Assembly (NCBI GenBank): GCA_030770545.1
Contig: CM061098.1
Coordinates: 19,438,501-19,502,500 of the forward strand
Source: Macropodus opercularis
Taxonomy: Eukaryota > Chordata > Actinopteri > Anabantiformes > Osphronemidae
Length of the DNA: 64,000 nucleotides
Direction: 5' to 3'
Below the pieces are notes generated by a model. It saw only the letters and a list, made by a program, of their open reading frames with translations. It did no database searches and was not told where the DNA came from. The position numbers and the translations under genes were made by a program. Positions 45,396-55,559 of the stretch are shown here, in pieces. How positions within the stretch are numbered: the first letter of the stretch is position 1; each line of letters opens with the position of its first letter.

Positions 45396-47125
45396 ATAAT
45401 GCAATGCAGGCTTTCTGCAGTGGTGTAGTGTGTGTGTGTGTGTCAACACTGAACAAACACACACAATTCATCTCCACTAACAGAATCAATTTATAAGGCT
45501 GCTCATTAACTCGATTTCCACTGACTAAAACACGTTTTATCTTTGTCTTGCGGTCGACCGTCCCACAATGCAACCTGATAAACACTCACACACAAAGCAA
45601 AGAGGGAAATCTCACCAGTCCAAGAAGAGACCAGTAACGTCTGTTGTGCTGTTTTCCATGCTAAGGTAGGTTACTGGTTGTCCTTCATAGTTAGGGAAGC
45701 GTTGATGTGTGTGAACATGGATGTGGGAGCAGCGTGATGCTATATGCTTAGGCCTACATAACTACTGCTGCTGTTAGGGACTGTTGTGGTTAATATATAT
45801 GACACATATTACAGTTGTGTAGCTTTTCATACTGTACCTCATCTCTTCTGTTCTTCACTCTGTACTTTGTTACCTTCCTCTAAAGTAAACTAATTCACAT
45901 GAAGCTCAGATGGAAGCTACTGTGGAGAGGAAATCCAGCTGCATCCAGCCATCGTGGCCCAAGGACTAAACAGGGGCGTCTGTCCCTGGATGGGGTTTTG
46001 GCTTTTTACCCCTTTGCTCATACTGTGACTTATCTGCCTTCTTGCCTTAATAGTTGTATTAATGAAAGCTCCAGCTGACCTGGACTGATTAATTCTGTGA
46101 ATATCTACCACAAGACACTTTGAAGTACACAAATGGAAGCCAGCGTAGAAATGTCCAGATTCAGTTAGTGAAACTCAGTGTTGGATGTCTCATGTTGTTC
46201 TGCCATCTAGTGGTTCTGTGGTGAAGCAGCTGTCTTGTATGAGCACGACACATGAGAAGTGCCAGCTCTCTGCTTATTCTTTCGGCCCTTGAAAGCATCA
46301 CCTGTGAGTGAGAACTTGTTTGCATGAATGTTACTGCATTATGAAGCGATGACGTGAGCTGCCTGTTGGCTCCCACTAATGGCACAGGGCATGTTAGCAC
46401 CACATGTCACCCCTGAGGTGAGCTGTGTATGTGTTACATGGAAGCTGGATGTTTATTCAGGAAAGCTCTGAAGCCTTCTGTCTCCTGAATGCTCACTGAA
46501 ACCATTTAACGTGCTGCAGGTTAAACAGTCACCTTTAACTGAGGGCAGAAGACGTGACAATACTAAAATAATATAATAATAATAATACTAAAATGTTTCT
46601 CTGCTGCTGGTCATTTCACTGCCGCGGTGACCCCTGCATAGCAGGAGCCGAAGCAGACACAGAGCGGGAGCTGTAGCATTAGCAGCCAGAAGCGCTGGCT
46701 GAGCGGACTGTGACTGTGACTGTGTTCTGTGTTGCAGTTCACACTATTAAAGAAACTCAATTGACACTGGAACAAGACTCTTATGTCCACACGTGTAACA
46801 ATTGCTGTAAATAACCAGCTTCATGTGTTTGAGTGTGTTTTTGTGTGATCGTTAAAGTGATGCTGCCTATTGACATCTAAAAGTTGAACATTGTAACGGA
46901 CGCAGTCGTGTGAGTCTGGGATTATTGAAACTGATTGTTTAAGACGCTGTATAAGTACGAAGGGCTGACTTGCAGGTTTGGAGAGAGAGCCTTCTCAACA
47001 CCGTTTGGAAATGGCAAATTACGTTGTTTAAGGTTGAGAAATTAGCACAGAAGCTTTGCAGTTTTGCTCACAGTGGGTTTTGGCTCTAGAGGTTTTGGTG
47101 TGCTATCAATTAGAGACAAATAATT
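45396..47125 (+). other. Non-coding interval
   Basis: No gene. A small GT run is at 45426-45442 and TAA-rich text at 46560-46590. LTR-like wording around 46620-46800 (TATTAAAGAAACTC then CACACGTGTAACAATTG) has no partner in the window. Confidence 0.4.
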
Positions 47126-47129
47126 GTAC

Positions 47130-47570
47130 TGGTACGCTGTGAGTTTGTTTATTGTTGGTAATGTGGGAAAATCACATCAACCTGGGCCTGATCAACCCAG
47201 GTGTAGTTTTCACCATGGAGAGTGAGGCCTGAGAGTTTAGATAAATCCCAGTGAAAAGCTTTTCTGTAGATAAACGAGTCTAGACTGAAATGTGTTGAAT
47301 ATTCATGTATGCTGTGTAATTGATGGAAGCTTTGTATATGCGTGTGCTGATGTGTGTTATGCAATGAGTTGTGTTTAGAAGTTGTTGATATTGTGTGTTT
47401 CTCTGTGCAGAGGGTTCTGTGCTGTGGTTTATATGCTGAAGTCTGAGCTGAGACTGTGGGGTTGATAATTTCTCAGGAGAAGAGTCTGTCTCTGCTTCTG
47501 GCAATTGTGAGTGTGTGTAAGGATAAAAATAGACCGAAGGGCATGTGTGGATGCAGTTAAAAGGAGAAAT
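47130..47570 (+). repeat. Dispersed repeat of unknown class, copy 2 (partner at 27.3 kb)
   Basis: Collinear with 27300-27800. Shared blocks are CCTGATCAACCCAGGTGTAG, GTCTAGACTGAAATGTGTTG and GGATAAAAATAGACC. It ends near GAAATAAATTGTTCTTCC, which contains AATAAA. This suggests a plus-oriented LTR, but no internal retroviral domain is adjacent. Confidence 0.55.
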
Positions 47571-48261
47571 AAATTGTTCTTCCTTTTTTCGTGGTGTTGG
47601 AGAGTTGGACGCAGGACTCTGCTCGGTTGTGAGACCTGCTGTTGGAGGTGTTCGTTTTGACCTTGATCATAATAGACTTATGTTGAGAGTGTGTCTCGCA
47701 GTGGTCGTAGCTGTTAGTGAGACTTCTTCATTGTTCCGTGGAAGCAGAGACCGCTCCCCCTTGTTGTTTGGAGAGGGGGGAAATCTATGACAATAAGCGC
47801 GGTGCATGATTGGCTGTGAGCTCGAGACAGCGCTGGTAGTCAGGGGTATTAGGCAAAAAGCCAGCCCCCCCCCAACATAAGAGGTTCAAATCCTGGACAC
47901 AGAAACTCCATCACCTCACAGCCTGACTGTCTTGCCTGCACTTATGAAAGCCTATTCCTATTAATACATACATAAGCTGTAGATTTGTTTGCACAACAGA
48001 TACATCAATTCAGTAGCATACATAAGAGACACGTAGATACATCACACATAATGGAATCTGCAAATAAGAACGTGTCTCCCATCGAGGTGATGGGGGAAAA
48101 AGAATTTGCTTCTGAAAGACGAAATTCGGAGATACTCGAAAAAATGGAATAAAGGCACAGTGAAATCAACCTAACCCTGGCAATTGGAGGGAATGTTTGA
48201 CCTGAAACAGTGTGTTGAGATGGAAGTTTTAATAAAAAATTACCAAATTAAAGACAAATCT
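47571..48261 (+). other. Non-coding interval
   Basis: GC-richer at 47590-47790, possibly still part of the preceding repeat. A C9 run is near 47865. No gene. Confidence 0.4.
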
Positions 48262-48263
48262 AC

Positions 48264-49344
48264 AATTCAATTCAGTTCAATTCAACTTTATTTATATAGC
48301 GGCAATTCACAACATCAGTTATCTCAAGGCACTTTACAAGTAAGTTTTTAAGACCTTACACAACTAAACCCAACAATTCCCACATAGAGCAGCTTTTAAT
48401 TGTAGCCAATCGATAAATTTGTACATTTAAATAGCAACAGTGGAAAAACTCTATAGAGGAAGAAACATTTAAACAAGTTTGAAGATTGACTAATTGGTTT
48501 GTTTCCTCTGGTTTCATGGACAAATATAACTGAGTATCATCTGCATAGCAGTGGAAATTTATAGAATGTTTTCTAATAATATCACCAAGGGGAGACATGT
48601 AAAGACTGATAAGTATTGGACCAAGCACAGAACCCTGTGGAACAACAAAGCTAATTCCTGTGCGGATGGAAGATTGATCATGAACATGAACAAACTGGAA
48701 TCTGTTCAACAGATAAGACTTAAACCATCCCAGTGCTTTTCCTTTAATCCAACTATGTTCCAGTCTCTGCAATAGAATCTTGTGATCTATCGTATCAAAT
48801 GCTGCACTAAGATCTAACAGGACAAGGACAGAAACTAGACCATTGTCTGAAGCTGTGAGAAGATCATTAGTGACTCTAATCAGAGCTGTTTCTGTCTGTG
48901 ATGGATCTGAATCCTGACTGGAAATCTTCATATAGGTCATTTCTACGCAAGTGGTCACATAATTGTTTAGCTACAGTTTTTTCCAGAACTTTAGAAATAA
49001 AGGGCAGATTAGATGTTGGCCTATAGTTTCTAGTTCTCTAGGGTCAGAGTAGGTTTATTTAGTAAAGGTTTGACCACAGCAACTTTAAAAGCCTGTGGTA
49101 CGTGGCCTGTAACCAGCGATTGGTTGATTTGATTTAATATGGACGTGCTGATTAATGGAAGAACTTCTTTGAGTCTAGTTGGGATTGAGTCTAAGAGACA
49201 AGTAGCTGATTTAGCAGAGTTAATTATTGAAGTTAACTCAGTCTGATCTATGGGGAAAACAGTTTAAGTAAGACATAGGTCTAACCAGCAGATCTAAGGC
49301 TGTTGGATCTGCAGATCGGTTTATGACTTTTGTTGACAGATCCC
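48264..49344 (-). mobile_element. L2-type LINE, copy J (RT joined to 3' UTR, minus strand)
   Basis: Minus-strand tail and 3' UTR at 48264-48465 jump directly to RT (CYADDTQLYLS at about 48500-48545, VPQGSVLGPILISLYM, LDLSAAFDTIDHKILLQRLE). This region reads in one open frame from 48958 down to 48356. Upstream RT/linker text continues to 49344, where the truncated LTR element begins. It has an internal deletion and a lost endonuclease. Confidence 0.85.
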
Positions 49345-49717
49345 TAAACCTAGACAAACATACTTTGAACACGGCCTACAAGACTACAAGAAACACAAAA
49401 CACTACACTAAGACAAACACCGACGCACATTACTGACAAATCCAAGGCTACAAAACTTTAACACTAAACAGACCTGAATACTAAGCGTGACATCAAACAT
49501 ACAAACTATAGACAAACCGTAGGTAACAGATGATAATCAGCCAGCCACAAGGGGAACAAACTGAGGAACTTAAATATACAACAAACAGGAAATGAAGACC
49601 AGGTGAAATCAATAACGAGAACAAAACAGGAAACCGACAGACAGGAAGTGGACGAACAGAAAACACAGAATGGGGAACAAGGGCGCCCTCCAGTGGCTGG
49701 AGGGCCAAACCGTCACA
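49345..49717 (-). repeat. 3' LTR, truncated
   Basis: Matches 52261-52633 base for base except one position (C against A, about 49601). It ends abruptly against L2 copy J at 49344/49345, missing about 337 bp of the LTR 3' side. Confidence 0.85.
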
Positions 49718-50065
49718 GAGCCCCCCCCCCCCCCAAGGCCGGATCCCAGACGGCCCTAGACAAAAACAGCCCCTTTAGCAGGGGTCAACCAAAACAAGCT
49801 GAGGAGAACAAGTACACAGAAGAAAAACACAAAACAGGCAAGCACACGAACAAACAAAGACAAGGCCCACAAGCTAGAAACAAAAACACTAGCACCATCA
49901 AAACTACAAACTCAAGAAGGCTAGGTCAAAAGCGAAAATAGTTCAAACTCAAAGTGTCCCATCAAGGAGGGTGAAGACACCTTAATGTATGCTCTGCACA
50001 GCAGCAGCTGGAAACAAAACGGAGTCTCTGAACATTTTCCTCAGAGCCAAACTAAAGGTGTCCCA

Positions 50066-51721
50066 TCAAGGTGGGTGAAGACTAGCGTAGGCTCTACGCA
50101 GCAGCAGCTGGGGACAAAACGGAGCCTCGGGCTCCGACACAGACGGACGAGTGTCCCTTGGTGGCCGGCGGCGAAAAAGGCAGGGCCAAGCCAACGGCTT
50201 GATGATCCTGGAGGACCGCAAGACGGGACCCTCTCCCGAGGCGAGCAGGACCGCTGGGCTGAGCTCCGAGGCAGACGGGACGAGCGATGCGGCAGCGCCG
50301 AGCTCCGGGACGGACCAAGAGAGCGATGCGGCAGCGCCGAGCTCCGGGACGGACCAAGAGAGCGATGCGGCAGCGCCGAGCTCCGGGACGGACCAAGAGA
50401 GCGATGCGGCAGCGCCGAGCTCCGGGACGGACCAAGAGAGCGATGCGGCAGCGCCGAGCTCCGGGACGGACGAAGAGAGCGATACGGCAGCGTCGGGCTC
50501 CGGGACGGACGAAGAGAGCTGGCCGGCAGCGCCGGGCTCCGAGACAGACGAGGTGAGCTGGCCGGCAGCGCCGGGCTCCGAGACAGACGAGGTGAGTGGC
50601 TCTGGAACACTGAGCTCCAGATCAGGCAGGTAGGACAAAGCACGTTCCTCCAAAGCGCCGTTCTCCGGAGTCGACCCCTCGGGAGAACGAAAACCAGAAA
50701 TGCACTCTCCTTGAGTGCGCAACTCTGACGGTGGTTCAGTGGCTCCGAGCCACTGCTTCCCCAGACCCCTTCTCTCCTCCGGGAGACGATGGGGCGATGG
50801 AGCGGGCGCAGCGGTGTTCAACCGCTGGCTTTCTCCGGACGACGCCACCACCTTGAGACGTAGTGGAGCTGGAGTCGGTGCTACTGCCCGCGGTGGCAAA
50901 CTCAAACGCCGCGGAACAGGAACCGGACTCAGAATGGGTGCATCGGGGTCGAGCCGCTGTTTCCCCGAGCATGTCGTCTCCCCCTGGAGGCGACTAGGCG
51001 ACGAGGCAGGTGCGGCGGTGGTGAGCCGCCGACTTCCACCGACCGACGTCTCCACCCTGAGACGCCGAGGTGCTGGAGTTGGAGCTGCAGGCTGCGGTGC
51101 TGACACCATGCGCCGCGGAGCAGGAACCGGGCTCCAGGTAGGCTTGAGCGGACTTCCCGTGGGGGCGGTATCCCACCGCTCAACCACGGGCTCCGGTATC
51201 TCATCCCGAGGATACCGGGGGGGCGGAGCAAGGACCTCAGTCCTCCACTCCCGCCTATCGGCCACCAGCATTCTCCTCCTGGAGTGCCGGCGCGAAGGGG
51301 ATCTAACAAGACTAAACACGTAATCTAGGTCTACACAAGACATAGACGAACAAAAACTAATGGCTTGAGGTGAAACTGGAGTGGACGAGAAACTAAACAA
51401 GTCCGGGGTATGGAGGTCAGGAGAGTTGTTGGTGAATGAGGGCGGAGCAGGAGAGGTAGTGTCATGTGACGGGTTTGGAGGGACAGGAGAGAGCGGGTAC
51501 CGCCCCGCCCTGCTTAACTCCTTCCGATAGAAGCTAAGCTCTGAATACAAATCTGCGGTGTCGCGTCCTAACCAAAGCTCACTATTGTCCAACAGGCGGT
51601 TCAGAGTGTCAATGCAGGCCTGTCGGCGGGTCTCCCGACTAGCGGCACCAGTGGCCAAGTCAATGAGTTCCTGGAGTCCCACTTGGAGACCCGGAGGTAG
51701 AAAATCTGCAGAAGACTGCAT
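50066..51721 (-). CDS. 551-residue Pro/Ser-rich protein of a non-autonomous LTR element
   Basis: I start at the ATG at 51721 (MQSSADFLPPG) rather than the in-frame GTG at 51736. The N-terminal 80 residues look folded and helical (TRRQACIDTLNRLLDNSELW, then SELSFYRKELSRAGRYP) and could act as a gag-like assembly or nucleic-acid module. The rest is low-complexity. It has Pro/Ala/Arg repeats (VPAPRR, APTPAPRRL) from about residue 190 to 350 and a 13-residue tandem repeat ELGAAASLSWSVP near the end. There are no Cys knuckles, no protease or polymerase motifs and no membrane segment. The intact frame in a repeat-rich GC-rich sequence suggests recent selection or very young age. I do not recognise a described family. 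Frames on the opposite strand (for example 49985-50728) are shadows caused by the 39-bp repeat. Confidence 0.6.
   Translation of the reverse strand: MQSSADFLPPGLQVGLQELIDLATGAASRETRRQACIDTLNRLLDNSELWLGRDTADLYSELSFYRKELSRAGRYPLSPVPPNPSHDTTSPAPPSFTNNSPDLHTPDLFSFSSTPVSPQAISFCSSMSCVDLDYVFSLVRSPSRRHSRRRMLVADRREWRTEVLAPPPRYPRDEIPEPVVERWDTAPTGSPLKPTWSPVPAPRRMVSAPQPAAPTPAPRRLRVETSVGGSRRLTTAAPASSPSRLQGETTCSGKQRLDPDAPILSPVPVPRRLSLPPRAVAPTPAPLRLKVVASSGESQRLNTAAPAPSPHRLPEERRGLGKQWLGATEPPSELRTQGECISGFRSPEGSTPENGALEERALSYLPDLELSVPEPLTSSVSEPGAAGQLTSSVSEPGAAGQLSSSVPEPDAAVSLSSSVPELGAAASLSWSVPELGAAASLSWSVPELGAAASLSWSVPELGAAASLSWSVPELGAAASLVPSASELSPAVLLASGEGPVLRSSRIIKPLAWPCLFRRRPPRDTRPSVSEPEAPFCPQLLLRRAYASLHPP
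50284..50595 (-). repeat. 39-bp coding minisatellite (8 copies)
   Basis: Unit GAGCTCCGGGACGGACCAAG...GGCAGCGCC read on plus, 39 bp, so 13 codons per unit. Five units are nearly identical and three are diverged towards the high-coordinate end. Being a multiple of three and stop-free, it keeps several frames open on both strands. Confidence 0.9.
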
Positions 51722-51923
51722 GGTTGCAGTTCGCACTCAAACAAAATGCCCGAAAAACAAGAATGTCCAGAACCAAAACAAAATCCACAAGTACAAGCAA
51801 ACCAACAAGAGTAACAAACAAACAAGCACAGAGACACTCAGACAAACAATGATCCCACAAACACTAAACACACAAAAAAAAGAAAAACTGGGTCGGCTGG
51901 GTCCTTTGTTGGCTGGCTGATTC

Positions 51924-52633
51924 TGTTACGGCTACTCACTCACTGGACTCACTAGAAGTACCAGGGGTAGGAACGCCTAAGGCCCTGGTACTGCCTCTAA
52001 TCGCCACTATATGGCGCCAAACGAACAAAGTGGGGGGAGCTCAACCTAGAGCCTAATTCCCCATCCAACATACTAAAGGGCTGCTCGACGTAGAGCCTAT
52101 GCCCACACTAACATAACTAACCAGAGGAGGACCCAATTGCACGAACCCAGAGTGACAGTGAACAGTTAACTTATTTTTAATAAGAAGACAACAAACAAGA
52201 ACAAAGTACTAACATGGAAGACTACAGACTACACATAAATGACCTGAAGGAAACTAAACGTAAACCTAGACAAACATACTTTGAACACGGCCTACAAGAC
52301 TACAAGAAACACAAAACACTACACTAAGACAAACACCGACGCACATTACTGACAAATCCAAGGCTACAAAACTTTAACACTAAACAGACCTGAATACTAA
52401 GCGTGACATCAAACATACAAACTATAGACAAACCGTAGGTAACAGATGATAATCAGCCAGCCACAAGGGGAACAAACTGAGGAACTTAAATATACAACAA
52501 ACAGGAAATGAAGACCAGGTGAAATAAATAACGAGAACAAAACAGGAAACCGACAGACAGGAAGTGGACGAACAGAAAACACAGAATGGGGAACAAGGGC
52601 GCCCTCCAGTGGCTGGAGGGCCAAACCGTCACA
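51924..52633 (-). repeat. 5' LTR
   Basis: Minus-strand start TGTGACGGTTTGG, TATA-like TATATTTAAG (52485-52494), GGGTTCGTGCAATTGGGTCC typical of the fish Gypsy LTR end region, and end CCGTAACA. The 710-bp length is inferred from the end motif, since the 3' copy is truncated. The priming site after it (GAATCAGCCAGCC) does not match a tRNA I recognise. Confidence 0.6.
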
Positions 52634-52679
52634 CAGTGTGGTTTATGTTGTACAATGCTGTTCATTTTCTAACTGGCAT

Positions 52680-52960
52680 GTTTGTTGTCTCAAGGCACTT
52701 TACAAGTAAGGTTTGAGATCAAACACAACGAAGCGTTTAAATGCAATCAATCAGTAAGTTCTAATCTTAATATATAGACTCAAAAAAACTACGTTAGATA
52801 TTAACAGCAATATACTTTAATAACTTGATTTAAATATCGATAGCAACAGTGGAGAGGAAAAACTCCCTCTATAGAGGCAGATGCCTCCAGCAGAGCCAGG
52901 CTCAATGTGGCGAACATCCGCCTTGAGGGGGTACAGAAGAGAGAGACAACGTAGTGGTCA
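52680..52960 (-). repeat. L2 3' UTR fragment, copy K
   Basis: TCTCAAGGCACTTTACAAGT is followed by AAAAACTCCCTCTATAGAGG and CCAGGCTCAATGTGG in the order of the L2 3' UTR on the minus strand. The terminal ATTCA units are missing. It abuts the solo LTR. Confidence 0.7.
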
Positions 52961-52964
52961 GAGA

Positions 52965-53358
52965 CGTCCCAACTCAGAGGAATTGAAGCCGAGGCAGCAT
53001 TAGGTTCAAATAATCAAACATGAATGAGAAATATGCAAAGGCAGGCAAACAAAGTCACCTCTCTCTCCTGCAGGGAGACGCTCACAGGAAGTGGGGAAGG
53101 ACGGAGCCTGGGAGACGCTGGCTGTGTCCCCCAGCACAGCTCACATCTCCCCCGTCTCATTCTAGGGAGGTGGTTGAAACCCGGAACAAGCGTCACAATG
53201 TGGAGATTTCATACCAACAACTGTTTTGTCTAAGAGCCAGATTGTCTTCGGACCCAAGGCCAGCAAGCCTGCACAGCCTAGACAGGACCTGTTCTACTCT
53301 ATTCTCAACCCTTTAGCCTGAACCACACGTATATGTGCTACATATATATTCCACTACA
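52965..53358 (-). repeat. Solo LTR of the endogenous retrovirus family
   Basis: Related to 24741-25228. Minus-strand ends are TGTAGTGGAA and GAGTTGGGACG, with internal blocks CCTAATGCTGCCTCGG and GCTTGCTGGCCTT shared. No retroviral coding sequence is on either side, so it is a solo LTR left by recombination. Flanking target duplications were not found. Confidence 0.7.
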
Positions 53359-53799
53359 AATGAACTAATTATGCATGGACTTTTTCCACCACAACGACGC
53401 GACAAGAGGAAGCCGGCAGCAACAGGACAAACCCTGGGACAACGTAAGGCACAGTCACGATACTTTCTACAACAGGCAAATTATTCATTAATTAACTAAA
53501 GAGCAATTTACCACAAAGCCAAATGTTCATGTTTTCAGCTATGTCACAGCCTCCACCGCTTCCTCTCTGCCAGGTCGACAGCGGGTAACCGCCTCACCAA
53601 CGGAGTGTGACAGTGGACAAAGCAAAGGATCAGGCCACCGCCCTGTTCATCCATGGACACAACGTTTCTGAGAATGGAGAACAACGCTGCGCTTTCCAAA
53701 ACCACTGCCCTGCACCGGCGGGGTAAAAAGTGAGACTGCAAGGAATAACTGCAGCCCCAGCAGCCTGTCAGCTCCTCCATCAGAGGGCCAGGAGGAAGA

Positions 53800-54030
53800 A
53801 GGAGCAAGGAACCACAGGCGTCTGCTGCGCGGAGCAACCGGAGACACTGGAAGGCGAAATCCCAGAGTTGATGCTGTACTGGAGGCGAGGTCCCGTCTCG
53901 AGGAGCCTCTCATCCAAAGAGCTGAAGACCCACTGAAACGGTGGCAGGCCGAGGCTTCGAGGATACTTCACTGCCGTTCCAACGCGAGCCACGTGGACGA
54001 AATATTGCCCTCAAGGTATCGGCATTGCAA
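53800..54030 (+). pseudogene. Probable hAT-type transposase C-terminal remnant
   Basis: One plus-strand frame reads DAVLEARSRLEEPLIQRAED, then PLKRWQAEASRILHCR. This resembles the dimerisation tail of hAT/ZBED transposases (YL.EP.I.R..DPL.WW). Stops in neighbouring codons and absence of the rest of the protein show it is a relic. A coincidental match is possible because only one block is preserved. Confidence 0.4.
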
Positions 54031-54850
54031 AGATGAATACGTACTATAAAAAATGGCCTAAAAGGCTTCAGTCTACCCACGACCGGTTAAGGTGATGCTA
54101 GGAAGACGTCAGTCCCTCAGAGAGAGTCTCCTCAAAAACAGGACCGATAATCCCTGAGGCCCGTCCAAGCTGTGGCTTCTGGTATTTCTGGTTCAAATGT
54201 GAAACAGTAGTGACTGCGTGTAATGGAATTTTTACTATATGTGACAGAACTGTGATGCATATTACTTGATATATCCTCATATGTATTGGCTTTTATCTGT
54301 ACTAAGTGAAGTAATCATAGAGTGAGTTATATACCTGCTTACAGAAATGTTTGAGAACAACGAGCCTTCTCTTCTGCCTTGAGAAAGGGAGGTAAGCTTT
54401 CGAGCTAGGTGGGGAGACACTGTCTAGTTCAAATTGGTTTACGACATGGGGCCATGGTGAGAGCACGGCAGCAGAACTTTGATTGACTTTGTTTCTGTTA
54501 CACTTTCCCCCTGGTACAAGACAGTGACTGACCCTTAGTTGTGGGCTGATGAGTCTGAGTTACACTCAGGCAGGACAGCTTTGCACTGACTCTGTGTACT
54601 TCTCTTCTTGCAAGAGTAAAAGACAACACAAAGACAACTTTGATTGGGTTTTGATTCATTCACCGGTTCCTACAGGTTTTTGCCTACACTCTGCGCAAAA
54701 ACAAGGCTTTTATGAAAACGCAGAATAAACAAATGTTCAGAAACACGCAAACCGTTCACAGTTGCTAAGTTAGGCTCAAATATAATAGATAATATATTCA
54801 ACGACGAGCCGACTCTTTGAAGAGAGTCAGGCCAAAAGAGTGGGACAAAG
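54031..54850 (+). other. Non-coding interval
   Basis: No gene. Text is moderately unique. TATAATAGATAATATA is near 54780. Confidence 0.4.
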
Positions 54851-54869
54851 CCCAGAGTAGTAGTTTGGT

Positions 54870-55280
54870 TGCAGTGAATGCGGCCGCCACATACACAGCC
54901 CCCTAGCGGTATTCTGACACGTGATTGGGGGATTGAAGCGTCACGTCAGTGCTTCTGTAATGTGATTGGCTGTGGGCGGGAAGACGAGTTCCGACAACGC
55001 AGGCTAATAGTTGACGCTGATAATGACCAAGGACCAGAGTTTCCGCTTTCAGCTGTGTAGCGGTTGTTGTAGCCACCGCAACATGAAGTTGAACACAGCA
55101 GAAGCCTGTTGACGGCCATTAACCCTGAACGTGACCGTGAAGAGGCAGGTGTCGTTGATCCAGCTGTTCGGGCTAACCAGCTAGCTAGCTAGATAGCTAG
55201 CCAGCTAGCCGGTAGCCTCGCAGCTACACCGGGCACAGCAGCGAGGAGCAGCCTGGACTGTGACCTTGACCCGCCGCCAT
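54870..55280 (+). promoter_or_regulatory. CpG-rich promoter and first exon of an unidentified gene
   Basis: GC- and CpG-rich sequence with GCGGCCGCC (54880), inverted CCAAT motifs (GATTGGCTG at 54964) and GTGGGCGGG. It is followed by a likely 5' UTR that includes a GCTA repeat (55180-55212). The putative exon ends GCCGCCAT|GTGAGTAC at 55280/55281. A strong Kozak context (GCCGCCATG) is split by a strong donor: unspliced it would read ATG TGA, so the next exon must supply the G. This is a housekeeping-type promoter. The gene itself was not identified. Confidence 0.5.
55175..55212 (+). repeat. GCTA simple repeat
   Basis: AGCTAGCTAGCTAGATAGCT and following variants within the putative 5' UTR. 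Palindromic and able to fold back. Confidence 0.8.
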
Positions 55281-55559
55281 GTGAGTACTCAGATGCTTCC
55301 AAGGCTGGGACGTCACAGAAAAGTCGATTTGCAGAGATGCGGGAGGACGAACATTTAGTTTCCCTCTCAAGTCCGACCTTTGATTGACAGCTTCATTAAC
55401 GTCCTGCTAACACAAAGAAAAACCCTCAGAACAACCTCGACGTGTATTTGTACCGTGGTACTGAAATGCACATTGTTCATTCGGTGTAGTCGTTGACTCC
55501 AACACAGCTGCTGTGCTGAGAGCAGACTGGCCTGTAGGGTGGAGACCAGTTGATGGAGA

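Larger units (their letters stand above)
49345..52633 (-). mobile_element. Non-autonomous LTR retrotransposon with one large ORF
   Basis: The 5' LTR is at 51924-52633 (minus-strand ends TGTGACGG and CCGTAACA, an imperfect inverted repeat). An internal region of about 2.2 kb holds a single ORF. A G14 tract (49721-49734) plus CTC precedes the 3' LTR at 49717. The 3' LTR is cut to 373 bp (49345-49717). I see only one difference between the two LTR copies in that 373 bp, so the insertion is recent. No protease, RT, RNase H or integrase is present. It must be mobilised by another element, perhaps a Gypsy family. Confidence 0.75.

Noticed and set aside
49985..50728. A 247-codon plus-strand frame and a 160-codon frame with repeated AAPSSGTDQESD-like units.
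   Set aside because: The 39-bp repeat is stop-free in several frames. The minus-strand frame has the leader and LTR context, so it is the real one.
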